Origin: Gemmatimonas aurantiaca T-27
GTDB taxonomy: Bacteria > Gemmatimonadota > Gemmatimonadetes > Gemmatimonadales > Gemmatimonadaceae
DNA length: 64,000 bases
Direction of reading: 5' to 3'
NCBI RefSeq assembly: GCF_000010305.1
Contig: NC_012489.1
Location: forward strand, 4,572,965 to 4,636,964
The position numbers were made by a program, and so were the translations under genes. Below, piece by piece: positions 17,118-25,421 of the stretch (the stretch's first letter is position 1; every line of letters starts with the position of its first letter). The notes under the pieces are model-generated. The model did no database searches and was not told the DNA's origin. It worked only from the letters and a program-made list of their open reading frames with translations.

Positions 17118-17723
17118 TCAAGGTTTCCGCTTGAGGGTCATCTCGAACGTCCGCGTCCAGGTCTTGCCGTCGTCCGTGGACGTGTGCCCGATCTCATGCC
17201 ACTCCCCGGCCGGTGTTCTGGTGATCGTGTAGCGCGTGCGGTGCCCATCGGCCCCCGCAAAACCCCAGATGAATCCATCCGCACCAGTCAGTTCGGCGGT
17301 GAACTGCTGCGCCTGTCCCGATCCGGACGCCGAAAAGAACGTGTAGCGACTGGTGATCCCGTCATAGGCGAACATGCCGGCCGCATTGAACACCAGTCGC
17401 TCAGGCTGGTCGGGCGCCATCTTCATCGATCCCCGCCCCTGAATCATCAGCGCGGTGTTCATCGCCACCCGCTGCACCGTTTCCCGCTGGGTGAGCGTGA
17501 AGCTGCGCCCCCCATTGATGGCGGTGGCCGGTCCTTCCCACTCGCCCTCCAGCCACGCAAACCGCGCCATCGCGTCCTGCGCGGTGCGCAGCGTGGCGGC
17601 CCGCTGCTCGGGCGTTTGGGCCCCAACGGGTGCGGCCTTCAATCCGAGCCCCGCCAGCAACAGTCCACCGGCCAGCATCAGCGTTCGGCCGGAGCCCGAG
17701 AAAGACGACAGAGAGAGGCGCAC
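17118..17723 (-). CDS. Secreted lipocalin-like protein (DUF1579-like)
   Basis: This 201-aa protein begins with a clear signal peptide (LMLAGGLLLAGLGLKAAPVGAQ). The mature part contains FAWLEGEWEGPATA, then alternating beta strands (GFIWGFAGADGHRTRYTIT, WHEIGHTSTDDGKTW), the layout of DUF1579/nitrobindin-like beta barrels that start with a Gly-x-Trp segment. The ligand is unknown. It shares orientation with the secreted gene downstream, and a candidate terminator lies between it and the AraC gene upstream, so it probably has its own promoter. Confidence 0.6.
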   Translation of the reverse strand: MRLSLSSFSGSGRTLMLAGGLLLAGLGLKAAPVGAQTPEQRAATLRTAQDAMARFAWLEGEWEGPATAINGGRSFTLTQRETVQRVAMNTALMIQGRGSMKMAPDQPERLVFNAAGMFAYDGITSRYTFFSASGSGQAQQFTAELTGADGFIWGFAGADGHRTRYTITRTPAGEWHEIGHTSTDDGKTWTRTFEMTLKRKP

Positions 17724-17751
17724 GGAAGAGTCCCGGAAAGAGAAGGAAACG

Positions 17752-17786
17752 GCCGGCGGTCATCCCACAGCTCTGGGTCCGCCGGC
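17752..17786 (-). terminator. Candidate terminator of the AraC-family gene
   Basis: GCCGGCGG (17752-17759) pairs with CCGCCGGC (17779-17786); an inner CCCA/TGGG stem can extend the hairpin. On the minus strand it is followed by CGTTTCCTTCTCTTTCC, moderately T-rich. It lies 68 bases after the AraC stop. Confidence 0.55.
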
Positions 17787-17853
17787 GAACGCTGCATCTT
17801 CACTCGGCGCGCACATTCCGTCTTGCAGAAATCCGACAGCGCGCCGCCCTCGG

Positions 17854-18693
17854 TCAGTCGACCAACCCGCCGTGTTCGATCGTATCCAATCGGTCCTTGA
17901 GCCGCTTGGGCGAGAACTTCGTGAGCCGCGTCATCTCCCGCGTGAGATGCGCCTGGTCGCTGTACCCCGACTCCGCTGCCACCCCCGACCACCCCATGCG
18001 CTCGGTGAGTTGCTCCTCCACCACGCGCCGCAGCATGCCACGCCCTCGGCGCACCTGCGCAAACTGTTTGGGGGTGATGCCCACCATGGCCACGAAGTGC
18101 CGCTGCAATGTGCGCGGATGTACGCCCACGGCCGCCGCCACCTCCGACATGCGCTGCTGGCCATTGCTGGTCACCAGCAGATCCACCGCCTGACGCACCG
18201 CCTGCGCCATCGGTGTGCGCAACACATCGTGCGGGCGGGTGGCGCGCTCGGCGAGACGCGCCGCAATCCACTCGTCATAACATCGATGTACCGCGTCTTC
18301 ATCGGCGCACGCGGCCACCTGTGCGCCCAGTGTCCAGGCGTCCTCACCCAACACGTCGCGTGCATCGAGATTGCGATCACACAACTGCGACGGCGGCACA
18401 TCGAGAAACGCCGCCCCACACTCCGGACGGAACCGCACGCCACGCGAGCGCACCCCTTCACGCAGCGGCACCTCGTACGGCTGCAGCATGCCCGCATGCA
18501 CACGCGCCGTGATCAGCGTGGCCTCATGGCAGACAAACACCAGCGTCACACAGCCATGCGGCCATACGCGGTGCACAAACGGATTGGTGGGCAGCTCGAA
18601 CACATCGAACCCCCAGTACGCGGCCGCCACGGGCTGTGCGCCGACACCCGGTGGTGTCTCGACATAGCGCAGCCCGCGTGCGGCGTCAGTCAT
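17854..18693 (-). CDS. AraC-family transcriptional regulator
   Basis: This is a 279-aa cytoplasmic regulator. Residues 1-150 form a sensing domain resembling DUF6597-type N-termini (YWGFDVFELPTNPFVHRVWP, FRPECGAAFLDVP). The C-terminal 100 residues carry the double helix-turn-helix: MSEVAAAVGVHPRTLQRHF for the first and SGVAAESGYSDQAHLTREM for the second, ending RLTKFSPKRLKD. The effector is unknown. It lies 8 bases from queF on the same strand, but there is no reason to link it to queuosine synthesis; its target may be the secreted genes downstream. Confidence 0.85.
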   Translation of the reverse strand: MTDAARGLRYVETPPGVGAQPVAAAYWGFDVFELPTNPFVHRVWPHGCVTLVFVCHEATLITARVHAGMLQPYEVPLREGVRSRGVRFRPECGAAFLDVPPSQLCDRNLDARDVLGEDAWTLGAQVAACADEDAVHRCYDEWIAARLAERATRPHDVLRTPMAQAVRQAVDLLVTSNGQQRMSEVAAAVGVHPRTLQRHFVAMVGITPKQFAQVRRGRGMLRRVVEEQLTERMGWSGVAAESGYSDQAHLTREMTRLTKFSPKRLKDRLDTIEHGGLVD

Positions 18694-18701
18694 GGTGCGT
18701 C

Positions 18702-19097
18702 TTACTGACCCTTCACGTACTTCGCCGTGATGATGCTCTTGAGACCACCACGCACCTTGAAGTCACCCACCACGGTGAGCGCACGCGGTGACACGGCTTC
18801 GACCAGATCATCGAGGATGCGATTCACGACACGCTCGTAAAAGATGCCGTCGTTGCGGAAGCTCCAGAAATAGAGCTTGAGGCTCTTGAGCTCCACGCAA
18901 TGCACATCGGGCGTGTAGGTGATGCGAATGGTGGCAAAATCGGGCGCGCCGCCTTCGAGCAGCTTGAGTTCGATCGCGTCCGTTTCGACACCGCCGAGTG
19001 GGCAGAGCGACGTGAACTCGTCGGTCTCCATGTAGATCTCGTAATCCCGGTCGGCGTAGGGATTCGGGAATTTCTCCAGCAATTCGGGCTTGGGCAT
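18702..19097 (-). CDS. queF: NADPH-dependent 7-cyano-7-deazaguanine reductase QueF
   Basis: QueF reduces preQ0 to preQ1 in queuosine synthesis. The 131-aa length matches the short, unimodular type I enzyme. The catalytic Cys is in TSLCPLGG, and the QueF signature is the ELKSLKLYFWSFRNDGIFYE segment. The gene lies alone among unrelated genes, about 13 kb from queD, so pathway genes are dispersed. Confidence 0.95.
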   Translation of the reverse strand: MPKPELLEKFPNPYADRDYEIYMETDEFTSLCPLGGVETDAIELKLLEGGAPDFATIRITYTPDVHCVELKSLKLYFWSFRNDGIFYERVVNRILDDLVEAVSPRALTVVGDFKVRGGLKSIITAKYVKGQ

Positions 19098-19116
19098 CCC
19101 GAAATCTAAACGCTCC

Positions 19117-20037
19117 CTACTGTTCGTCGCGCAGCTTCCGCGACCATTCGTCGAGCAGCGAGCGCTCGTCCGAGGTCAGGCTGTCGATGCCTTCGGCCGC
19201 GATCTTGTCGAGCACGGCGTCGAAGGCCGTCTGCGATGACGGAGCGGCGGTGGCGGCCGGTGCCGGGCGGGCCGGCGCCGTGGGACGCACACGAGCCACG
19301 GCGGCCTTGCTCTGCGCGACGATATCGTCGATCTCGCGTTCACGCGGCCGGTTGCTGGACTTGGGCACGGCGCGCGGTGGCTCGTCGCCGTAGTCGGGGG
19401 CCGGCGCGATGCCGCGGCGGAACCGATCGAGGCTGCCGGCACGTGGCGCGCGCAAATAGATCCACCCCGCCACCATGCCGCCGATGTGCGCGGCATAGGC
19501 AGTGCCACCCAGGCTGCCGGCATCCACCACGGCCATCGTGATGTTGATCAGTGCCATGAACACCACCAACCAGCGCACCTTCATCGGCACCACGCCGAAG
19601 AACATCACTTCGTCGTCCGGCCAGCGTGAGGCGTATGCCACCGCCACACCGAGAATGGCAGCCGATGCACCAACCAACGTGCCGCCGCTGCCCTGGAACA
19701 GGTAGTGGAACGCCCAGCCACCAAGCCCGCACCACAGGTAGTACCAGGTGAACGTGCTCGAGCCCCACGCCCGCTCCACCCGTGGTCCGAACAACCACAA
19801 CGTCCACATGTTCAGCAGAAGGTGCATGAGGCCACCGTGCACGAACATGTAGGTGCCCACCGTCCACAACGAACGTGACGCGAGGTCGCCGGCCGAATAA
19901 CCGAACCAGCGCGCCATGTTGGCGTCGCCGACCAGCGTGGCCTGTACGAAGTACACGCCCACACACAATCCAATCAGCCAGTAGATGGCATTGGGACTGC
20001 GTGTGGACTCGAATTCGTCGTAGGTCGCGTACGCCAT
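19117..20037 (-). CDS. Rhomboid-family intramembrane serine protease
   Basis: This 306-aa membrane protein cleaves transmembrane substrates within the bilayer. Six helices fill residues 15-200. The family motifs are GGLMHLLLNMWTLWLFGPRV in helix 2 and the L1 region, catalytic Ser in LVGASAAILG, and catalytic His in AAHIGGMVAGW. The C-terminal 95 residues are a soluble, Pro/Ala-rich tail (APARPAPAATAAPSSQTAFD) followed by a helix with ESLTSDERSLLDEW-like composition, a layout common in rhomboids of environmental bacteria. It lies 19 bases upstream of queF on the same strand. Confidence 0.9.
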   Translation of the reverse strand: MAYATYDEFESTRSPNAIYWLIGLCVGVYFVQATLVGDANMARWFGYSAGDLASRSLWTVGTYMFVHGGLMHLLLNMWTLWLFGPRVERAWGSSTFTWYYLWCGLGGWAFHYLFQGSGGTLVGASAAILGVAVAYASRWPDDEVMFFGVVPMKVRWLVVFMALINITMAVVDAGSLGGTAYAAHIGGMVAGWIYLRAPRAGSLDRFRRGIAPAPDYGDEPPRAVPKSSNRPREREIDDIVAQSKAAVARVRPTAPARPAPAATAAPSSQTAFDAVLDKIAAEGIDSLTSDERSLLDEWSRKLRDEQ

Positions 20038-20074
20038 TGGAAGGGGACCGGGTCTCTTACGTCACTGCCACGTC

Positions 20075-21109
20075 TCAGCGCTTTGCGAGCGCCAGTTGCA
20101 CGATGCGTTCACACAGATCGGGAAACAAGACGCCCGCTGCGGCCGCCGCCTGCGGAATGAGACTCGTCGGTGTCATTCCCGGCAACGTGTTGGCTTCCAG
20201 ACACCACGGCTGCCCCTGGGGATCCAGCCGGAAATCGATGCGCGCATACCCCCGCAGCTTGAGGGCCTGAAACGCCCTTTTTGCTTGGTCGGCCAGCTTC
20301 GACGCCTCTTCCGGAGACAGTTCGGCCACGAACTCCTTGGCCATACCGGGCGTGTACTTGCACTCGTAGTCGTACAGCTCCTTCACCGGCTGGATCTCGA
20401 TGGTCGGCAGCACGGCATCACCCAGAATGCCCACCGTCAGCTCCCGCCCAGGCACGAACCGCTCGATCATGACCTCGTCGTCGTAGCGGAACGCCTCCCG
20501 CACGGCGGCGGCCAGCTCCTCCGGCGCGCGCACGATGGACAGCCCCACCGTGCTGCCCTGCTTCGACGGCTTCACCACCACCGGCCAATCGAGATGCCGC
20601 CCCACATCGTCCGCGTCCAGCGTTTCGGCAGAGTCGGGTGCCGGCGCCATGATCCAGTTGGCGGTGGCCACGCCGGCCGAACGCAGCACCACCTTGCTGA
20701 GGTGTTTGTCCATGGCCAGCGCGCTCGCCAGGTGGCCGCTGCCGGTATACGGCACCCCCACCATGTCGAGCAGCGCCTGAATGGTGCCGTCTTCCCCCTG
20801 TCCGCCGTGCAGCGCCAGGAACAGACAGTCGGCTTCGGTGAGCTCGGGCAAGGTGCCCAGCACCGGCGAGAGCGCACGGGACTCGAGTCCGGCCAGCGCT
20901 TCCAGCGACGGGGGTGCACTGCCTACGCCGCTGGCCAGCAGGCTGCGCTCGGTCTCGCGGGTCAGAACCCCTTCGGCCGGGTCGAGGCAGATGACTTCAT
21001 GCCCCTTTTCCCGCAGCGCCATCGCGATGCGGAGTCCGGACGAGAGGGAAACGTCACGTTCGGCGGAGACCCCGCCGAGCAATACGGTGATGCGGAGCGA
21101 CTTGGACAT
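20075..21109 (-). CDS. ddl: D-alanine--D-alanine ligase
   Basis: Ddl makes the D-Ala-D-Ala dipeptide for peptidoglycan using ATP in the cytoplasm. At 344 aa it is a standard length. The N-terminal domain has LLGGVSAERDVSLSSG; the centre has GGQGEDGTIQALLDMVGVPY and SALAMDKHLSK; the ATP-grasp domain has VVKPSKQGSTVGLSIV; the C-terminus has ARIDFRLDPQGQPWCLEANT followed by LPGMTPTSL, which supplies Mg ligands. No other cell-wall genes lie beside it. Confidence 0.96.
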   Translation of the reverse strand: MSKSLRITVLLGGVSAERDVSLSSGLRIAMALREKGHEVICLDPAEGVLTRETERSLLASGVGSAPPSLEALAGLESRALSPVLGTLPELTEADCLFLALHGGQGEDGTIQALLDMVGVPYTGSGHLASALAMDKHLSKVVLRSAGVATANWIMAPAPDSAETLDADDVGRHLDWPVVVKPSKQGSTVGLSIVRAPEELAAAVREAFRYDDEVMIERFVPGRELTVGILGDAVLPTIEIQPVKELYDYECKYTPGMAKEFVAELSPEEASKLADQAKRAFQALKLRGYARIDFRLDPQGQPWCLEANTLPGMTPTSLIPQAAAAAGVLFPDLCERIVQLALAKR

Positions 21110-21157
21110 GACACAAAGCTACCGCGAACCGCCAAATCCACTATGCGCCGCCGGACC

Positions 21158-21487
21158 TCAGTGGCGATCGAACTCCAGCGCGTCTTCCAGGGCGAAACGC
21201 ACGATGCGCTCGAGGGTGGCGGTATCCGGCACCCGTTCCCACTCCCGCAGCACCACCACCCGGTCGAAGGGGTCGATGGTGACATGCCGGCTGGCGATGG
21301 GTGCCTCGGGGTCCACCGCAATCCACGCCTGCCACAGGGTCAGTCCGCGGGCGTTCACCACCACTCCGTGCGCATCTTCCCAGGTGGACGCACGGGGATC
21401 GGCGAAGAGTGCCGCGAGGCGCCCGCGGCTGTATTCGCGAAGCGGCTCCCCAAGGGCGTCAGTGAACTGATAGAGGGCGTGGATCAT
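21158..21487 (-). CDS. Small hypothetical protein
   Basis: This is an unrecognised protein of about 109 aa upstream of ddl on the same strand (48-base gap). The frame stays open to 21796, but that would overlap the divergent lipoprotein gene starting at 21681, so the ATG at 21487 is preferred. The product has a mixed alpha/beta pattern with a Trp-containing WEDAHGVVVNARGLTLWQAW region and an acidic C-terminal helix (LERIVRFALEDALEFD). There is no signal peptide or known motif. Confidence 0.5.
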   Translation of the reverse strand: MIHALYQFTDALGEPLREYSRGRLAALFADPRASTWEDAHGVVVNARGLTLWQAWIAVDPEAPIASRHVTIDPFDRVVVLREWERVPDTATLERIVRFALEDALEFDRH

Positions 21488-21680
21488 TGCGTGGAAGGAC
21501 GGGTCGGCAGCGCGGTGTCGGACGGCATCGTCGGACACCCGCCATGCTCTGGAGACGGGGGACGGCAGCCGAGGTAACAGTTGAGCTTCGGCCCACCGTG
21601 GGAATTCGTCACGGTGACGGGGGCATTGGCCCCCGGGTATGGCGGGCTGACGGATCGAAAAACCCTCAGCCCGGAATTGC

Positions 21681-22112
21681 ATGAAAACCCGGTACCTCCT
21701 GTCTCTCGCCCTGGTCGGGGCCACGCTGTCGGCGTGCGCCACCTCCACGGGAGTGGACAGTCTCGCTGACGGGGCCAAGAACTCGCCGAACGACAACGGT
21801 CAGATCGTTGCCGGTACGGTGGAGGTCAAGGCGACCCGTCCGAACCTGACACTGCGCAACACCACGGAAGCGGTGATCGGCTACATGGTGGTCGACAGTG
21901 AGATGGCCACGGTGGCCCTCTACCCGCCATGTGACGAGCGTTGTCCGCAGATTGTGCAGGGCGCTTCGGCCACCGTGCCGTACCCGTCGATCGCGGGGTA
22001 CACCAACACGTCGAAGGCGGCGATCGTCATGTGGTGGACGTATCGTCGTGGCGCCGATGGGGTCCTGCGTCCCGACACGGGCGGGGTGCAGACAGCCCGC
22101 GTCACGCTTTGA
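21681..22112 (+). CDS. Small predicted lipoprotein
   Basis: This 143-aa protein has a short signal peptide and lipobox (LSLALVGATLSACAT). The mature domain has two Cys in PPCDERCPQIVQ that could form a disulfide, and a beta-rich pattern (LTLRNTTEAVIGYMVVDS, AAIVMWWTY). The family is unknown. It lies 62 bases before the ECF sigma gene on the same strand and may or may not be co-transcribed with it. Confidence 0.6.
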   Translation: MKTRYLLSLALVGATLSACATSTGVDSLADGAKNSPNDNGQIVAGTVEVKATRPNLTLRNTTEAVIGYMVVDSEMATVALYPPCDERCPQIVQGASATVPYPSIAGYTNTSKAAIVMWWTYRRGADGVLRPDTGGVQTARVTL

Positions 22113-22174
22113 TTGATCGACACATTTTCGCAGTTCATTTCGTTTGACCGCATCTGATTCGGGTACTACGGGAC

Positions 22175-22735
22175 GTGCATTCGCTCGACGCAGGAACACT
22201 TCACCTTGTGCTGCAACAGGCACGGCATGGCGATCGCGCAAGCTTCGCTCGGCTGGTGGAGCACTATTACCCGCGAGCGCTGCGCTTCGCCCTGCAGATG
22301 CTGCATCACCGTGAAGACGCCGAGGAGGCCGTGCAGGATGCCTTCTTGCGTGTTCATGACAACTTGGCGCGGTTCCGCGAGGATGCACCGTTCGATCCGT
22401 GGTTCTTCCGCATTCTCGGGAACCGTTGCCGCACCCTCATGGCGAAGCGCAAGCGACACCATGAGACCTTTGAATACGGCGACGTGCCGGTCGATGCGGC
22501 CAGCGACGCCGAAACAGACATCCCCGACGAAGGGTTTGTGCGCGATGTGCACCAGGCGCTCGCGCAGTTGCCTCCAGAACAACGCGAAGCCTTCCTGCTC
22601 CGTCATGTGAACGACATGGACTACGAAGAGATGACGATCGTGACGGGCGCGAAGGGCTCCACACTCCGCATGCGCGTGAAGCGCGCCATCGACACCTTGC
22701 GTGTCGTGCTGCGGGAGGGTGCGATCCATGAATGA
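22175..22735 (+). CDS. ECF RNA polymerase sigma factor
   Basis: This is a 186-aa sigma-70 family protein of the extracytoplasmic-function type. Region 2 is DAEEAVQDAFLRVHDNLARF with the -10-binding helix after it; region 4 is LPPEQREAFLLRHVNDMDYE followed by TGAKGSTLRMRVKRAIDTLR. The GTG at 22175 is used; no ATG lies in a suitable place upstream. The gene overlaps the next by 8 bases. The partner protein carries a membrane segment and a glycogen-binding domain, so this sigma factor probably responds to an envelope or carbohydrate signal; that link is inference from coupling. Confidence 0.88.
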   Translation: MHSLDAGTLHLVLQQARHGDRASFARLVEHYYPRALRFALQMLHHREDAEEAVQDAFLRVHDNLARFREDAPFDPWFFRILGNRCRTLMAKRKRHHETFEYGDVPVDAASDAETDIPDEGFVRDVHQALAQLPPEQREAFLLRHVNDMDYEEMTIVTGAKGSTLRMRVKRAIDTLRVVLREGAIHE

Positions 22736-23462
22736 CCGGTTCCGGTCCCCACGCGAGGGTGGTGCGCCATCCTCCGCCGATTTCCGCGAAGGCGAAGACG
22801 ATCTCCTGCTCCGGCAGGTGCGTGCCGCCCTCACCCCGATGCCCGCCGTCGATCGACGGGCCATCGCCCAGATTCTCACCGCGGTCGCCGATCGCAAGCG
22901 CACACCCTGGCAGCGATTCCTGGGCCGGTTCGAAGGAGTGCGTGAGTGGTGGCAGTTCTCCACGCCACCCCTGGCTCGTGTGGGCGGCATGGCTGCCCTG
23001 GCGCTCACCGTCGGCTTCGTGGCCCGCGGGTACCTGATGCGCCCCGATGCGCGGGTGGATGGGCGCGCCGGCGCCGGCATGGTGGCCACGGGCGTGGCCA
23101 CCGGCGTTTCCCCGCAGGAGATCCCCCTGGGGCCGCAGCAAGGCACGACGTTGCGCGCGGTGGAAGGCACCGCGGACGCGTCCACCCTGCCGATCCCGGT
23201 GCAGTTCATGCTCGACGCCCGCGAAGTGGCGGGTGGCACCACCGTCAGTCTGGTTGGTGATTTCAACGACTGGGATGTCAACGCCATCCCGCTCACGCTC
23301 GACAACGGCGTCTGGAGCGCCACGCTGCCACTGCCGCCGGGCCGCCATGTGTACGCCTTCGTGGTCAACGGCAAGCGATGGATCGCCGATCCCCGTGCCC
23401 CGCAGGCACCCGATGCCGACTTCGGTCGTCCGGGTTCGGTCATCCTCGTACGCACCCCGTGA
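22728..23462 (+). CDS. Membrane protein with AMPK/CBM48-like glycogen-binding domain, putative anti-sigma factor
   Basis: This 244-aa protein starts within the end of the sigma gene, as anti-sigma factors often do. A cytoplasmic N-terminus of about 85 residues leads to one membrane helix (VGGMAALALTVGFVARGYL). The C-terminal 85 residues match the early-set glycogen-binding fold of AMPK-beta: VSLVGDFNDWDVNAIPLTL, GVWSATLPLPPGRHVYAFVV, NGKRWIADPRAP. Known domains of this type bind alpha-glucans through such Trp residues. The combination of a membrane-tethered sigma partner and a periplasmic sugar-binding domain would suit a glucan-sensing switch, but no classical zinc-binding anti-sigma motif is present. 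Confidence 0.75.
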   Translation: MNDRFRSPREGGAPSSADFREGEDDLLLRQVRAALTPMPAVDRRAIAQILTAVADRKRTPWQRFLGRFEGVREWWQFSTPPLARVGGMAALALTVGFVARGYLMRPDARVDGRAGAGMVATGVATGVSPQEIPLGPQQGTTLRAVEGTADASTLPIPVQFMLDAREVAGGTTVSLVGDFNDWDVNAIPLTLDNGVWSATLPLPPGRHVYAFVVNGKRWIADPRAPQAPDADFGRPGSVILVRTP

Positions 23463-23473
23463 GGCATGACACG

Positions 23474-24196
23474 ATGACCCGCCTCATCCGATCGCGTGGT
23501 CTCCGGCGCACACCGTTCACCGGTGTCATGGGCGCCGTCGGTGTTCTGGCACTGAGTGCGCTCTGCCCGTCTGCACTCGTTGCGCAGGACTCGGCTACGC
23601 CGTACGAAGCCATCGATGACGCCGGCGCCCGCACCGCCATCCGCACCCTGATTGCCGATGCGGCCGCCAAAGGGCTGCCCACGTCGCCACTCGTCACCAA
23701 GGTCCGCGAAGGCATTGCCAAGCGGGCAACGCCCGATCGCATCCGCAACGCCACGTCGCTGCTCGTCGATCGCCTCGAAAAGGCGTCCAGTGCGCTGGCA
23801 CCGACACGATCGTCGGAAGAACTCGCCGCCGGCGCCGATGCCCTGCAGGCGGGCGTACCGGCCAGCACGCTGCGCGACATGCGCAAGCTCTGGCCCGGCA
23901 AGCCACTGACGGTGCCCCTTGGCGTGCTTTCGGAGATGGTCGCCAGCGGTGTCTCACAGTCCGTGGCCACACGCCGCGTGCGCGAGCTGCTGATCAAGGG
24001 TGCATCGTCGGCACAATTTGCTTCGATGGGCACGGAAGTGCGCAACGATATCGCGTCGGGACTCGCGCCAAATGCCGCTATGGAGCTACGCTCCAAGGGT
24101 GTCATTTCCTTGCTCAATTATCAGGCGCAGGTACTCAACGGCATGCAGCCGGCCAGCCCAGCGCCCATCCGACCCGGCACTCCGCCGAAGAAATAA
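23474..24196 (+). CDS. Secreted helical protein in ECF/glycogen-binding cluster
   Basis: This 240-aa protein has a basic start and a hydrophobic signal sequence (GVMGAVGVLALSALCPSALV) with cleavage near AQD. The mature protein is almost all helical, rich in Ala/Ser/Arg, and lacks any recognised motif. It lies 11 bases downstream of the glycogen-binding membrane protein gene and 25 bases before the next secreted gene, so the four genes from 22175 to 25412 probably form one operon. It may be a structural or sensing partner in the envelope. Confidence 0.65.
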   Translation: MTRLIRSRGLRRTPFTGVMGAVGVLALSALCPSALVAQDSATPYEAIDDAGARTAIRTLIADAAAKGLPTSPLVTKVREGIAKRATPDRIRNATSLLVDRLEKASSALAPTRSSEELAAGADALQAGVPASTLRDMRKLWPGKPLTVPLGVLSEMVASGVSQSVATRRVRELLIKGASSAQFASMGTEVRNDIASGLAPNAAMELRSKGVISLLNYQAQVLNGMQPASPAPIRPGTPPKK

Positions 24197-24221
24197 TTTT
24201 CCGCGCGCCGCGCTCGCGACG

Positions 24222-25412
24222 ATGCATGCCGTACGCACCTGCATCGTCGCCACGGTCGCGACGGTGACAGTCGCCAGCCTCAGCGCCCGCCGAATGGACG
24301 CCCAGTCCACTCGTGGCGGTCCGCTGCTGTGGGTGGATCTCGGCGGTGCCCGCGTGCAACAACCGCTCAGCGCCGAACGTTCGGCGGCATCGATGGGCGG
24401 TGGCATCTGGCAACGCTTCGGTGCGCTGGGTATCGGCGGTGATGCGGCCATGACCTTCGCCGATGACAGCGCCGCGGCGGCCCAATGGGTGTTGCGCACG
24501 TCCTTGGCGCCCTCGTGGTTGCGCTGGTCGCGCACCGACGTGGACGTGAGCGCGACGACCATCGGTCTCGTGATGCCGGGACACAACGGCAATCGCAGCT
24601 TTCACGCGCGTCAGCTCGTGCAACTGGGGCCGATTGGTCTGCATGGCGGTGGTGGCGGTGGCCGCACCTCACGCATGGCGCTCAACAGCAAGGGCCACGC
24701 CTATGTGGGTGGCCTCACGGCCGACGTCGGCGGTCTGCGAGCAGGGGTGTCGCTGCAACGATCCTACACCAACGATTTCCAGCTCATGGAGGCGTCGAAG
24801 ATTTTTTTGTCGCACCAGGCCATGCGCTATGCGCTGCGTGATGTCACGGGTGATGTGTCCTGGCGTTCATCGCGCCTGCTGCTCGCAGGCAGCATCGGTC
24901 GTCGCAAAGGTCTGCAGGAAACCCGGGGAACCGCGCGGAGTTATCTCGTCAGCGCCGGTTGGCAGTTCACGTCGTCAGTCATGATGTTTGCGCAGGTCGG
25001 CGAGCAGATGGCCGATGTGGTGCGCGGTGTGCCTCAGGCCCGCTATGCCGGAGGGGCGATCCGTTGGACACCGCGCCTGGGGCGCACGTCGACATCGCTC
25101 GCCACCTCGTCCGCTGTGCCCGAGTTGCGCGGTCCCGAAGTACTGCTCACGCGTGGTGAACAGGGTGGCACCATCGAACTGCGTATCAATGCGGCCAACG
25201 ATGCGGTGGTCGAAGTGATGAGCAGCATCAGCGCCTGGGCCGTGACCCGGGTGTCCCGTCAGGGTGAAGCGTTCGTGTATCGCCTCACACTGCCCAGCGG
25301 CTCCCATCGCATCGCCGTGCGTATCAACGGCGGTGCCTGGCGTGCTCCCCTCGGACTGGCCTCGGTAGAAGACGATTTTGGCACCGGAGCAGGGTTGGTG
25401 GTCGTTCCGTAG
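24222..25412 (+). CDS. Secreted protein ending in a glycogen-binding-like domain
   Basis: This is a 396-aa exported protein. The ATG at 24222 opens a signal peptide (CIVATVATVTVASLSARRMD) with cleavage near AQS. Residues 30-310 show amphipathic strands like an outer-membrane or beta-sandwich protein (GGGIWQRFGALGIGGDAAMT, SYLVSAGWQFTSSVMMF). The last 80 residues (VEVMSSISAWAVTRVSRQG, VYRLTLPSGSHRIAVRINGG) follow the same early-set glycogen-binding pattern as the protein at 22728. It is the last gene of the sigma-factor operon and a plausible surface target of its control. Confidence 0.65.
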   Translation: MHAVRTCIVATVATVTVASLSARRMDAQSTRGGPLLWVDLGGARVQQPLSAERSAASMGGGIWQRFGALGIGGDAAMTFADDSAAAAQWVLRTSLAPSWLRWSRTDVDVSATTIGLVMPGHNGNRSFHARQLVQLGPIGLHGGGGGGRTSRMALNSKGHAYVGGLTADVGGLRAGVSLQRSYTNDFQLMEASKIFLSHQAMRYALRDVTGDVSWRSSRLLLAGSIGRRKGLQETRGTARSYLVSAGWQFTSSVMMFAQVGEQMADVVRGVPQARYAGGAIRWTPRLGRTSTSLATSSAVPELRGPEVLLTRGEQGGTIELRINAANDAVVEVMSSISAWAVTRVSRQGEAFVYRLTLPSGSHRIAVRINGGAWRAPLGLASVEDDFGTGAGLVVVP

Positions 25413-25421
25413 TCCGGTGCG

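Noticed and set aside
20096..21577. 493-codon + strand frame opposite ddl
   Set aside because: Antisense to ddl; no known features and unnatural composition.
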